From Burkholderia sp. S171 (GTDB lineage Bacteria; Pseudomonadota; Gammaproteobacteria; Burkholderiales; Burkholderiaceae), in contig NZ_LMUF01000030.1 of the NCBI RefSeq assembly GCF_009766085.1, positions 625,533-689,532 of the forward strand: a stretch of DNA of 64,000 nt. Direction: 5' to 3'. The notes beneath the pieces were generated by a model. That model made no database searches. It was not told the origin of the DNA and was given only the letters and a program-made list of their open reading frames with translations. A program made the translations under genes and the position numbers. Shown here piece by piece: positions 1 to 8,235 of the stretch (the stretch's first letter is position 1; every line of letters starts with the position of its first letter).

Positions 1-336
1 CTGCCGCTTGGGGCGAGCTCGAATCAGCAGCGCGGCTGGGTGTTTCAGAAAGACGGCAAGGTTGTGCAGATGCGGGTCTCGGGCACCATGGAATGCTCGG
101 ACGGCGCTGTGCTGCATGAGTGGTGTCTCGCCGGATACGGGCTGGCGTGGCGCTCATGGTGGGAAGTCGGCGATGACATCGCAGATGGGCGGCTTGTCAG
201 CGTGCTCGATGCTTTCGCAGCACCGCCTATCGGGATTCACGCAGTGTTTCCGCAGCGCCGGCATTTGCCGCTGAGAGTGCGTCTGTTTCTGGACCTGCTC
301 AAACACACGTTCGGCGCGCCAGGGTATTGGGGCTGA
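1..336 (+). CDS. LysR-type regulator, C-terminal part only
   Basis: Reading frame open from the first base of the window to a TGA at 334-336; about 111 residues are visible and the N-terminal DNA-binding half lies outside. The visible part resembles the end of the LysR effector-binding domain: a GLAWRSWWEVGDDIADGRL stretch (the usual 'G..L.P.W.V..DI..G.LV.VL' pattern), then a hydrophobic-Pro rich segment and a final 'LRVRLFLDLLKHTFG' helix typical of these regulators. The target genes and effector cannot be told from this fragment. The next gene, a stress protein, starts about 70 bases downstream on the same strand, but nothing shows that the two are functionally linked. Confidence 0.75.
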   Translation: MPLGASSNQQRGWVFQKDGKVVQMRVSGTMECSDGAVLHEWCLAGYGLAWRSWWEVGDDIADGRLVSVLDAFAAPPIGIHAVFPQRRHLPLRVRLFLDLLKHTFGAPGYWG

Positions 337-407
337 TTTGCAGGCTGCCTGCCTTGATTCAGTTACTACAATGAAAGTGCACGAGTGCCACTGCCAAGGA
401 GTCGACC

Positions 408-842
408 ATGTTCAAGCACATTCTGGTTCCGACGGATGGATCAGTCCTTTCACAGAAAGCGATTGATGGGGCAATCGATCTTGCCCAGTCGGTGGGTGCG
501 CGGCTTACGGCTTATGCGTGCTTGCCGCTTTACCCGTATTCACCTTTCGCCGATGTCGCCGTCGAGCCGCCCGGAGATTTTCATGAGCGCGCCGAACGAG
601 AAGCGCGGGAACATCTTGGCGCTGTCGAACAAGCCGCTGCCGCCGTCGGCGTTTCCTGCAATTCCGTTACCAGCGTTGAATCCGCGCCGTATATTGGCAT
701 TATCGATATTGCGGAGCGAGATGGCTGCGACGTGATTTTCATGGCGTCGCATGGGAGGAGGGGGTTGGGGAGTTTGCTGATCGGCAGCGAGACTCAACGC
801 GTGCTGACCCACACGAAGATTCCCGTGATTGTTTATCGGTGA
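408..842 (+). CDS. Universal stress protein, UspA family
   Basis: A 144-residue single-domain universal stress protein, the normal family length. It opens with MFKHILVPTDGS, the classic first strand with the Asp that contacts ATP, and carries near the C-terminus the nucleotide-binding signature G-x2-G-x(n)-G-S (HGRRGLGSLLIGSET), so it is probably of the ATP-binding subtype. The end, HTKIPVIVYR, is the usual last beta strand. Such cytoplasmic proteins accumulate under starvation, oxidative or respiratory stress and help survival; the exact reaction is not known. The ATG is preceded by AAGGAG about 8 bases upstream. It is a stand-alone gene, facing the small membrane protein gene at 950-1282. 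Confidence 0.93.
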   Translation: MFKHILVPTDGSVLSQKAIDGAIDLAQSVGARLTAYACLPLYPYSPFADVAVEPPGDFHERAEREAREHLGAVEQAAAAVGVSCNSVTSVESAPYIGIIDIAERDGCDVIFMASHGRRGLGSLLIGSETQRVLTHTKIPVIVYR

Positions 843-949
843 AAGGCGGGTATTCCGAATCGACCAGGCTGGTCAGCTTTCGCGCCAACGCGAGGGAAGC
901 GAGCACTGCGCGGTCTGATCAGCACGCTCGTTCCCTCAGCCGGAAGGTG

Positions 950-1282
950 TTATGCGGCCGTGATCTTGGTATGGTTCAGGCAATGCGCATAAATCTTATA
1001 CATGAAAATGATATAGCCAAAACCCAGTGTGACAATGCTGATAATTGCCCAAATCACAATGTTCCCAATGATGCTTGCCAGATCAATGGTGCATTCCAGC
1101 CGGCCAATCCGCATGCCGCTTGCATCGACTACGATGGTCCGGCTAATGATAAAGCGCGCCATATAATAGGGGAAAACAAACAAAGCCAATCCGCACGTTA
1201 CGATTGATAAAATTATCCAGATAATCGCATGTCCGATAATATCTCCGACAGATAGATCGGATTTCAAAATTCCAGCTTGCAT
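950..1282 (-). CDS. Small membrane protein with two tandem homologous halves
   Basis: I do not recognise a named function. The frame can be opened at 1360, but I prefer the ATG at 1282 (110 residues, MQAGILKSD...) because the extra 26 residues are polar and their coding DNA is AT-rich. The protein has two hydrophobic segments, near residues 15-38 and 71-94. Residues 15-49 and 71-105 align without a gap at 14 of 35 identical positions: both begin IIG, share the W-(x)-I-(x)-SIVT-(x)-G core and end in Thr, so the gene looks like an old internal duplication with a period of 56 residues. Predicted as an inner-membrane protein. The base composition is lower in GC than the neighbours. It is transcribed away from the downstream stress gene; no operon partner is seen. 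Confidence 0.7.
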   Translation of the reverse strand: MQAGILKSDLSVGDIIGHAIIWIILSIVTCGLALFVFPYYMARFIISRTIVVDASGMRIGRLECTIDLASIIGNIVIWAIISIVTLGFGYIIFMYKIYAHCLNHTKITAA

Positions 1283-1438
1283 GCTTAACCCCGTGGTTTT
1301 ATTGTTACGTTTTGTAAGAATTCGGAATAATACATGATCATTGCGAAATTCGAACATCATTCATGTCATTTTTTAAATCACTGTGGAGTTATTTTCTAAC
1401 CGCAGGGAAGTGCGAAATCATGTTGACGTTCCATCTAC

Positions 1439-1472
1439 AAAAAAAGGCGCATGGCCAATGGCCATGCGCCTT
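1439..1472 (-). terminator. Rho-independent terminator of aceA
   Basis: A perfect 13-bp inverted repeat (AAGGCGCATGGCC, three-base loop) lies 27 bases past the aceA stop. Read on the minus strand it is followed by a run of T, the standard form of an intrinsic terminator. Confidence 0.9.
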
Positions 1473-1499
1473 ATACCCGCTTAAAGCAGCTGCAGCTTA

Positions 1500-2804
<1,305 letters not shown>

Positions 2805-3109
2805 GGCGTTTCTCCTTTGAATACCTGACTGATGACTAATGGTGGGTCGTCCAGTTGAGCAGTCGATAAGTCTCGGTGCTTCTTGTTGCTCAACTCTTAT
2901 ATAAGAGTCTAGGGAAAGGAGGATAGGGGAGCCAGTCGTTTAGCGAAGTTTTTGAATATAAATTATTGTTTTAAATCAATGGCTTGATATTTGCATTTCA
3001 CAATGTAAAACGATCTTTCCTATGCTGGGAAGAGCTGACTTGTGCCATGCACCAACAATTTCGCGCCGCAAAAGGTCTTTTCACATTGTGAAGTTCGGGG
3101 TGTGGACGA
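2805..3109. promoter_or_regulatory. aceA upstream region with two TTCACAwTGTgAA boxes
   Basis: A 305-base gene-free stretch upstream of aceA. 2945-3010 is unusually AT-rich for this genome and probably holds the promoter. A 13-base palindrome TTCACATTGTGAA is at 3080-3092 and a one-mismatch partner TTCACAATGTAAA at 2997-3009, 83 bases apart. Repeated dyads upstream of a glyoxylate-shunt gene suggest binding sites for a regulator of acetate or fatty-acid metabolism; which protein binds is not shown by the sequence. Confidence 0.45.
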
Positions 3110-3145
3110 AAAAAAACCGACGCATGAGGCATCGGTTTTCTTTTT
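3110..3145 (-). terminator. Rho-independent terminator of the RNA helicase gene
   Basis: Read on the minus strand, AAAACCGATGC and GCGTCGGTTTT form an 11-bp stem (one G-T pair) around a five-base loop. It begins about 37 bases after the helicase stop and runs into a T tract. Confidence 0.88.
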
Positions 3146-3181
3146 GCTGGCGCGCAAGAAGCGCGCCGTACTCACTAAGAC

Positions 3182-4879
3182 TTAGCTGCCACGACGCGGA
3201 GCGCGCGGGCCGTCGTTGCGACGTGCTGCATAGCCGTCACGCGAACCGCCACCGAAGCCCGAACCACCGTCACGCGATCCACCACCGCTGCGATAACCGT
3301 CACGCGAGCCACCGTCGCGCGAATCGCGAGCACCACCGGCGCTTGCCGGCTTGTTGCCCCAGCCGCCCGGCTTAGCCGTTCCGCCGTTGCCAGCACCGCC
3401 GCTACCGAAGCGACGACCTGCGCCACCCGCACCAGCGCCACCGCCCGGACGGCCGCGGCCGCCAAAGCCAGGACGACCACCGCCACCGCCGGCCGGAGCC
3501 GAGCGACGCGGTTCAAAGCCAACAATCACGCTCACATTGAGCGGCACGCGAACGAAACGCTCAATGCGCTTCAGCGCGCCTTGCTCAGCGTGGTGCACGA
3601 GGCTGATAGCCGTACCCGTACGGCCGGCACGGCCCGTACGACCGATACGGTGAACGTAGTCTTCCGCAAACTTCGGCAGATCGTAGTTGAACACGTGCGT
3701 GATACCGGGGATGTCAATACCGCGAGCGGCGACATCGGTTGCCACCAGCACGCGCACTTTGCGCTCGCGCAGTGCACGAATCGTGCGGTTACGTGCGCCT
3801 TGCGGCAGATCGCCGTGCAGTGCAGCCGATTCAAAACCTGCGTCCGACAAACGGATAGCCAGTTGGTCAGCGTCGTTCTTGGTTGCCGTGAAGACGATAG
3901 CCTGATCCAGGCCGGCGTCGCGCAACAGATGGTCGAGCAGACGATCCTTGTGATCGCGGTCATCGACGTAATGCACGGTTTGCGCGATGTTGTTTTGCGC
4001 TTCGAGCTTCTGAATGATCTCGATGCGTTCCGGGTTCTTCAACAGGCGGCCGGTCAGCGAGCTGATCTTGCCGTCGATGGTTGCCGAGAACAGCAGCGTC
4101 TGACGCGTGGCCGGCGTAGCAGCAACAATAGTTTCGATATCGTCGATGAAACCCATGTCCAGCATACGGTCGGCTTCGTCGAGCACGAGGATTTGCAGTT
4201 GCGACAGATCAATACGGCCGCGTTCCAGGTGATCGAGCAAACGGCCCGGCGTAGCAACCAGGATTTCCGGGTTCTTTGCGAGCAGCATCAATTGCTGGCC
4301 ATACGCGACACCGCCGAGAATGCTGACCGTGCGCAGACGGCGCAGGTGCTTGCCGTACGTGGTGGCGGCAGCGGTAACTTGCATCGCGAGTTCGCGGGTC
4401 GGCGTCAGAACCAGCATGGTCGGACGAGCAACCGGCTGGGTGCGGCGGGCCGGGCGGGCGTTCGGGTCATGCGGCTCACGCGGAGCTGAAGCCTTGGCCT
4501 TTTCGAGCTGCGAGAAACGTTCGATAGCCGGCAACATGAATGCTGCGGTCTTGCCCGAGCCGGTCGGGCTGGAAACCAGCAAGTCGCGGCCGGCGAGCGC
4601 TGCGGGAATCGCGCGCTGCTGAACCGGCGTCGGCACTTGATAGCCAGAGGCCGTCAACGCAACAATGATCTCAGGCGAGAGGCCGAGCGACTCGAAGCTC
4701 GGGCCAGTCTGCACAGCGATAGCAGCGGCGACAGGCGCAACTGAAGAAATAGGGGCGGGAATTGCGGGATGAGCAGATGCGGCCGGCGAAACAGATGCTG
4801 CCGGCGCGGCGGGTGCGTCTTCGCCGAGTGCCAGTGCAGCGATGGAGTCCAGCGGGCTATGGGTGTTGCTCGAAGTCAT
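3182..4879 (-). CDS. DEAD-box ATP-dependent RNA helicase, RhlE-like
   Basis: Unwinds RNA duplexes with ATP, in ribosome assembly or RNA decay; cytoplasmic. I start it at the ATG 4877-4879 (MTSSNTHSPLDS, 565 residues), preceded by AAGGA, rather than at 4918. After an Ala/Pro-rich N-terminal 55 residues come the Q motif (FESLGLSPEI), Walker A (SPTGSGKT, residues 104-111), PTRELA, the DEAD box (VLDEADRML), SAT, VATDVAARGIDI and HRIGRTGRAG. A charged insert (about 125-145, RREP/RPARR-like) separates motifs I and Ia. The last 112 residues are Gly/Arg-rich with repeated SRDGG/SRDGY units, a disordered RNA-binding tail. RhlE is the likely subfamily; other DEAD paralogues occur in these genomes. Confidence 0.93.
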   Translation of the reverse strand: MTSSNTHSPLDSIAALALGEDAPAAPAASVSPAASAHPAIPAPISSVAPVAAAIAVQTGPSFESLGLSPEIIVALTASGYQVPTPVQQRAIPAALAGRDLLVSSPTGSGKTAAFMLPAIERFSQLEKAKASAPREPHDPNARPARRTQPVARPTMLVLTPTRELAMQVTAAATTYGKHLRRLRTVSILGGVAYGQQLMLLAKNPEILVATPGRLLDHLERGRIDLSQLQILVLDEADRMLDMGFIDDIETIVAATPATRQTLLFSATIDGKISSLTGRLLKNPERIEIIQKLEAQNNIAQTVHYVDDRDHKDRLLDHLLRDAGLDQAIVFTATKNDADQLAIRLSDAGFESAALHGDLPQGARNRTIRALRERKVRVLVATDVAARGIDIPGITHVFNYDLPKFAEDYVHRIGRTGRAGRTGTAISLVHHAEQGALKRIERFVRVPLNVSVIVGFEPRRSAPAGGGGGRPGFGGRGRPGGGAGAGGAGRRFGSGGAGNGGTAKPGGWGNKPASAGGARDSRDGGSRDGYRSGGGSRDGGSGFGGGSRDGYAARRNDGPRAPRRGS

Positions 4880-5376
4880 GTCGATCCTTGAAACGGGGAA
4901 TAAGGCGTATGGCGCCAATCGGCATACCCAAGTCGTCAGATTCAGCGAGCAAAGAAGCAGCGAGCAAATCGAAAAACGGGGGCAGCTCGCAACAATAAAG
5001 GCGAGCTTTTCGTTAGAAGCTGTATCGGATTCGACAGGCCGAGGCGGCGTTGTCGTCAGCCTGATGCATGATCGGCCGCGAAAGGCCTAGCAGGGAGGGG
5101 ACAGTTTCTAAACTGGATTGGAGCAAAACGCTACGAGGCGCCGCGCTGCGTGCGATGAATCGACTAAAACCACCAATTCACCCGGTCACAGTGAAGCGCA
5201 GGCAACAGTATAGCGGCAATTGTTGCGCTGCGCCAGATTTTAAGACAGTTTGATTCAACTTGCAGTTTGCCGGCACGCGGGATGTCAGCTTGATCTATTT
5301 TGCCGACCTCTTAATAAAGCGCCGCAGGGCGCTCAACCCGCTCAAACAGCGCCGGCTGGCGCTGAAAGGCCCGTTT
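4880..5376. other. Intergenic region between the helicase and ACBP genes
   Basis: About 500 bases upstream of the helicase and downstream of the acyl-CoA-binding protein gene (both minus strand). Near 5319-5367 are two short GC hairpins on the minus strand (AGCGCC-AGCC-GGCGCT and AGCGCC-CTGC-GGCGCT, the second followed by TTTATT), likely ending the ACBP transcript. The remainder must hold the helicase promoter, but no clear -35/-10 pair was found. I see no gene in it. Confidence 0.4.
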
Positions 5377-5655
5377 TTACGCCGATGCGCCGCTTTTCAG
5401 CGATTCCACCAGCCCGATATATTGCTGCTTTGCGGTGTCCTGCGGCGTGCCCGCGAGAGCGCCCCAGGCGTCATATTTGTATTTCCCGGCGATATCGGCG
5501 AAACCCGGCTTGTCGCCTTGCACATCGCCCAGGCTCGCTTGTTTGTAGAGCGCGTAGAGGCGCAGCAGCGTCAGGTTGCCCGGACGTTCGGACAATTCCT
5601 TGACGTCGGCCTGGGCAAGCGCAAATTGCGCATCGAGTTCGTTGATTCCGCTCAT
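5377..5655 (-). CDS. Acyl-CoA-binding protein (ACBP)
   Basis: A 92-residue soluble protein of the ACBP family, four-helix bundles that bind long-chain acyl-CoA and buffer or carry it to enzymes. The family pattern is visible: FALAQADVKELSERP, then LLRLYALYKQASLGD (the Y-x-x-Y/K-Q-A-x-x-G-D acyl-CoA-binding signature), KPGFADIAGKYKYDAWGAL (K-Y-x-A-W) and a final helix AKQQYIGLVESL. The start is the ATG at 5653-5655 with GGAG five bases before; the longer frame upstream to 5802 has no support. It is divergent from tsaB. ACBPs are common in eukaryotes and patchy in bacteria, including Burkholderia and relatives. Confidence 0.9.
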   Translation of the reverse strand: MSGINELDAQFALAQADVKELSERPGNLTLLRLYALYKQASLGDVQGDKPGFADIAGKYKYDAWGALAGTPQDTAKQQYIGLVESLKSGASA

Positions 5656-5853
5656 TCGGTTCTCCGGACATGCTGGTTTAGGATCGGCGATCATAGCAAG
5701 CCGGTTGCGCGCGCTTGTCGAGGGTTTCTTCCAGAATTCCCGGGCACGCGGCTTAGGTCCCGCACGAGCGGGCATTGTCCGCGGCGCGCATTGGAACCTC
5801 ACGGCTCACGCGTTACCGCGGTTCACGTTACATCACGCATTACAATAGCGGCC

Positions 5854-6735
5854 ATGACACGTACCGTTTTGCTCGCCCTCGATACCTCGACCGAATTCTG
5901 CTCAGTCGCGCTGCTGATCGCCGACGCGACGGCCGCAGGCACCGCGACCGCCGCACCAACCGCCTGCGAAAGCGCGCCGCATTACTCGGCCGGTGAAGTT
6001 CACGTCTGGTTCAGCCATGAATTGACGGGACCGGTTTCCAGCACGCGCTTGCTGCCCGCAATCCGCGAATTATTCGATACCGCCGGCCTGACGCTCAAGG
6101 ATTGCTCCGCGATCGCGTTCGGCGCCGGGCCGGGCTCATTTACCGGTTTGCGCACGGCAACCGGCGTCGCACAAGGACTGGCGTTCGGCTTGAGCGTGCC
6201 GGTGGTGCCGATCGGCACTTTGCTAGCATGCGCGGAGTTCGCGCGCTTGCATGACCCATCGGCGACGCGCGTGCTCGCGGCACTCGACGCGCGCATGAAC
6301 GAGGCGTACTGGGCCGATTTCCGCTGGGAGGTTTTGACGGGCGCGGTGGGAGAGTGGACCACGGTCCGGGCGGCATCGCTTGATCTGCCCGAGGCAATTG
6401 TCCGGCCGGACGAGCCATATACGCTGGCGGGCAACGCGGCGGCGGCTTTTGGCGAACGGTTGCCGATGCCGGCTGCCCCGGCATGCCGCATCGATTTCGA
6501 CGCGCTGCCGCATGCGTTGCCCGTGGCGCTTGCCGGATTGCGCGCGCTGCGTGCTGGCAGGACGGTCGCGCCGGATCAGGCCGCGCCGGAGTACGTACGC
6601 AATAAGGTCGCACAGACCACCGCCGAGCGGATGGACGCGCGTGCAGCCAAAGCAGCGACCGCCGCTGCGGAAGATCAAGCCCATCATGCCGCCACGGCCG
6701 CGCCGGTCGTTCAAACGACGGAGCCTCTACGGTGA
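5854..6735 (+). CDS. tsaB: tRNA threonylcarbamoyladenosine biosynthesis protein TsaB
   Basis: Partner and scaffold of TsaD in making the universal t6A37 modification of ANN-reading tRNAs; cytoplasmic. The N-terminus MTRTVLLALDTSTEFCSVALL is the ASKHA-fold phosphate-1 strand, followed by the family's SRLLPAIRELFDTAGL and the diagnostic AFGAGPGSFTGLRTATGVAQGLAFGL. At 293 residues it is longer than E. coli TsaB, owing to an Ala/Thr-rich insert near residues 28-42 and an Ala-rich C-terminus. The frame is open back to 5260, but that would add about 198 non-homologous residues over the divergent ACBP gene, so I use the ATG at 5854. It overlaps rimI by four bases. Confidence 0.95.
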   Translation: MTRTVLLALDTSTEFCSVALLIADATAAGTATAAPTACESAPHYSAGEVHVWFSHELTGPVSSTRLLPAIRELFDTAGLTLKDCSAIAFGAGPGSFTGLRTATGVAQGLAFGLSVPVVPIGTLLACAEFARLHDPSATRVLAALDARMNEAYWADFRWEVLTGAVGEWTTVRAASLDLPEAIVRPDEPYTLAGNAAAAFGERLPMPAAPACRIDFDALPHALPVALAGLRALRAGRTVAPDQAAPEYVRNKVAQTTAERMDARAAKAATAAAEDQAHHAATAAPVVQTTEPLR

Positions 6736-7226
6736 GCGGCGTGTTGATGGCGGATCGTTATCTGTCGTCGATGACGGAAGCCGATCTCGATGAGGTCGCC
6801 GCCATCGAAAAGCTCGCTTATGAGTTTCCCTGGACCCGTGGCAATTTCCAGGACTCGCTGCGTAACGGCTATTTCGGCTTGTGCCTGCGTCATGTCACCG
6901 GGACCTTGCTGGGGTATTGCGTGCTGATGCCGGTCGTCGATGAAATGCATTTGCTGAACCTGTGCGTCGCGCCCCAGGCACAACACGCCGGCGCCGGGCT
7001 CACGTTGTTGCGTGAAGCGGTGCGGGTTTCGCGGCAGCAGAAACTCGAGGGCGTGCTGCTGGAAGTGCGGCCGTCGAATCCGCGCGCCATCCAGCTTTAC
7101 GAGCGCTTCGGTTTCGCCACCATCGGACGGCGCAAAAACTATTACCCCGCGCGGCACCGATCGCGCGAGGATGCACTCGTCATGCGTCTGACGTTTTCAA
7201 AGGAGGCCGTGGATGGCGCTGCATAA
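6732..7226 (+). CDS. rimI: Ribosomal protein S18 alanine N-acetyltransferase RimI
   Basis: GNAT-family acetyltransferase that acetylates the N-terminal alanine of ribosomal protein S18 using acetyl-CoA. 164 residues; the acetyl-CoA loop region reads LNLCVAPQAQHAGAGLTLL, followed by LLEVRPSNPRAIQLYERFGFATIGRRKNYY, the family's conserved tail with RAI-x-LYE-x-GF. It starts at a GTG (6732) overlapping the tsaB stop as GTGA, so the two are translationally coupled; the tsaB-rimI pair is conserved widely. The 3' end overlaps the start of the uracil-DNA glycosylase gene by 14 bases. Confidence 0.95.
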   Translation: MSGVLMADRYLSSMTEADLDEVAAIEKLAYEFPWTRGNFQDSLRNGYFGLCLRHVTGTLLGYCVLMPVVDEMHLLNLCVAPQAQHAGAGLTLLREAVRVSRQQKLEGVLLEVRPSNPRAIQLYERFGFATIGRRKNYYPARHRSREDALVMRLTFSKEAVDGAA

Positions 7227-8235
7227 GTCGATACTGGAAGAGTTCGGGCTGGGGACGGTCTGGGTGACGCGGGGGGCGGCTTCGGCTTCAGCTTCAGCTT
7301 CGGTTGATGCATCCGCCGCTGTGCCTGCTCAGTCGACAGACTCGACGGCGATCGCGTTCGAGCGTAAAGCGGCGCCTGAGGTGCAGCAGCCGGCTTCGCG
7401 CCTGCCGGTCGAAGAAGCGCCCGCGTCCGTGGCCCGGAAAGCTGATCCCGTCGATACCCTCACGGCGCTCGATGCCGCTCTTTCCGCCGCGCAGGCGAAT
7501 CAGGGCAACGCGCATCAAACACCGTCTGCAAAGATCGACTCGCCCCGGATCGATGCCGCCGAACCGCCTGTCTTCGATGACCTCCCCTGGCTCGACGATG
7601 TGCCGCCGCAATCACTTGCTGCTTCGGAAACCGTCGATGACACGGCCGCCGATATCGCGACCCTCGACTGGGACACGCTGGCCGCTCGCGTCGCCGTGTG
7701 CGAACGCTGCCGTCTGTGCGAGCGTCGCACGAACTCGGTGTTCGGCGTGGGTGACCGGGACGCGGACTGGATGCTGATTGGTGAGGCGCCCGGTGAGAAT
7801 GAGGACAAGCTGGGTGAACCGTTCGTCGGCCAGGCGGGCAAGTTGCTCGACAGCATGCTGCACGCGGTGGCGTTATCGCGTGAGGACAATGTGTTCATTG
7901 CAAACGTGATCAAGTGCCGGCCGCCCGGTAACCGCAATCCGGAACCGGATGAAGTCGCGCGCTGCGAGCCGTATTTGAAGCGGCAGGTCGAGCTGGTGAA
8001 ACCCAAGCTGATTGTTGCGCTTGGACGGTTTGCCGCGCAAAGCCTGCTCAAGACGGAGGCGAGTATTTCGTCGCTGCGTGGACGGGTGCACGACTATCAA
8101 GGTGTGCCGGTTATTGTCACGTATCACCCGGCCTACTTGCTGCGCAGTCTCCCCGATAAAGCCAAGGCGTGGGCCGATCTGTGTCTCGCCCAGACTACTT
8201 ATCGCAAGTCGTTGCAGGCGGCAGACGGCCCGTGA
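7213..8235 (+). CDS. Family 4 type uracil-DNA glycosylase with long N-terminal extension
   Basis: Removes uracil from DNA to start base-excision repair. The catalytic domain covers roughly residues 150-340: CERCRLCERR and KCRPPGNRNPEPDEVARC supply the four cysteines of the 4Fe-4S cluster; GEAPGENEDKLGEPFVGQAG is motif 1 of the family, and VTYHPAYLLR is motif 2 with the catalytic-region His. Residues about 20-150 are an Ala/Ser/Asp-rich low-complexity linker, while the first 18 (MALHKSILEEFGLGTVWV) look ordered. The ATG at 7213 has AAGGAGG close upstream inside rimI. It overlaps rimI and, at its end, the DUF1853 gene. Confidence 0.93.
   Translation: MALHKSILEEFGLGTVWVTRGAASASASASVDASAAVPAQSTDSTAIAFERKAAPEVQQPASRLPVEEAPASVARKADPVDTLTALDAALSAAQANQGNAHQTPSAKIDSPRIDAAEPPVFDDLPWLDDVPPQSLAASETVDDTAADIATLDWDTLAARVAVCERCRLCERRTNSVFGVGDRDADWMLIGEAPGENEDKLGEPFVGQAGKLLDSMLHAVALSREDNVFIANVIKCRPPGNRNPEPDEVARCEPYLKRQVELVKPKLIVALGRFAAQSLLKTEASISSLRGRVHDYQGVPVIVTYHPAYLLRSLPDKAKAWADLCLAQTTYRKSLQAADGP

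Noticed and set aside
5260..5853. Long N-terminal extension of tsaB
   Set aside because: Overlaps the divergent ACBP gene and has no resemblance to any domain; the TsaB pattern starts exactly at the ATG 5854.
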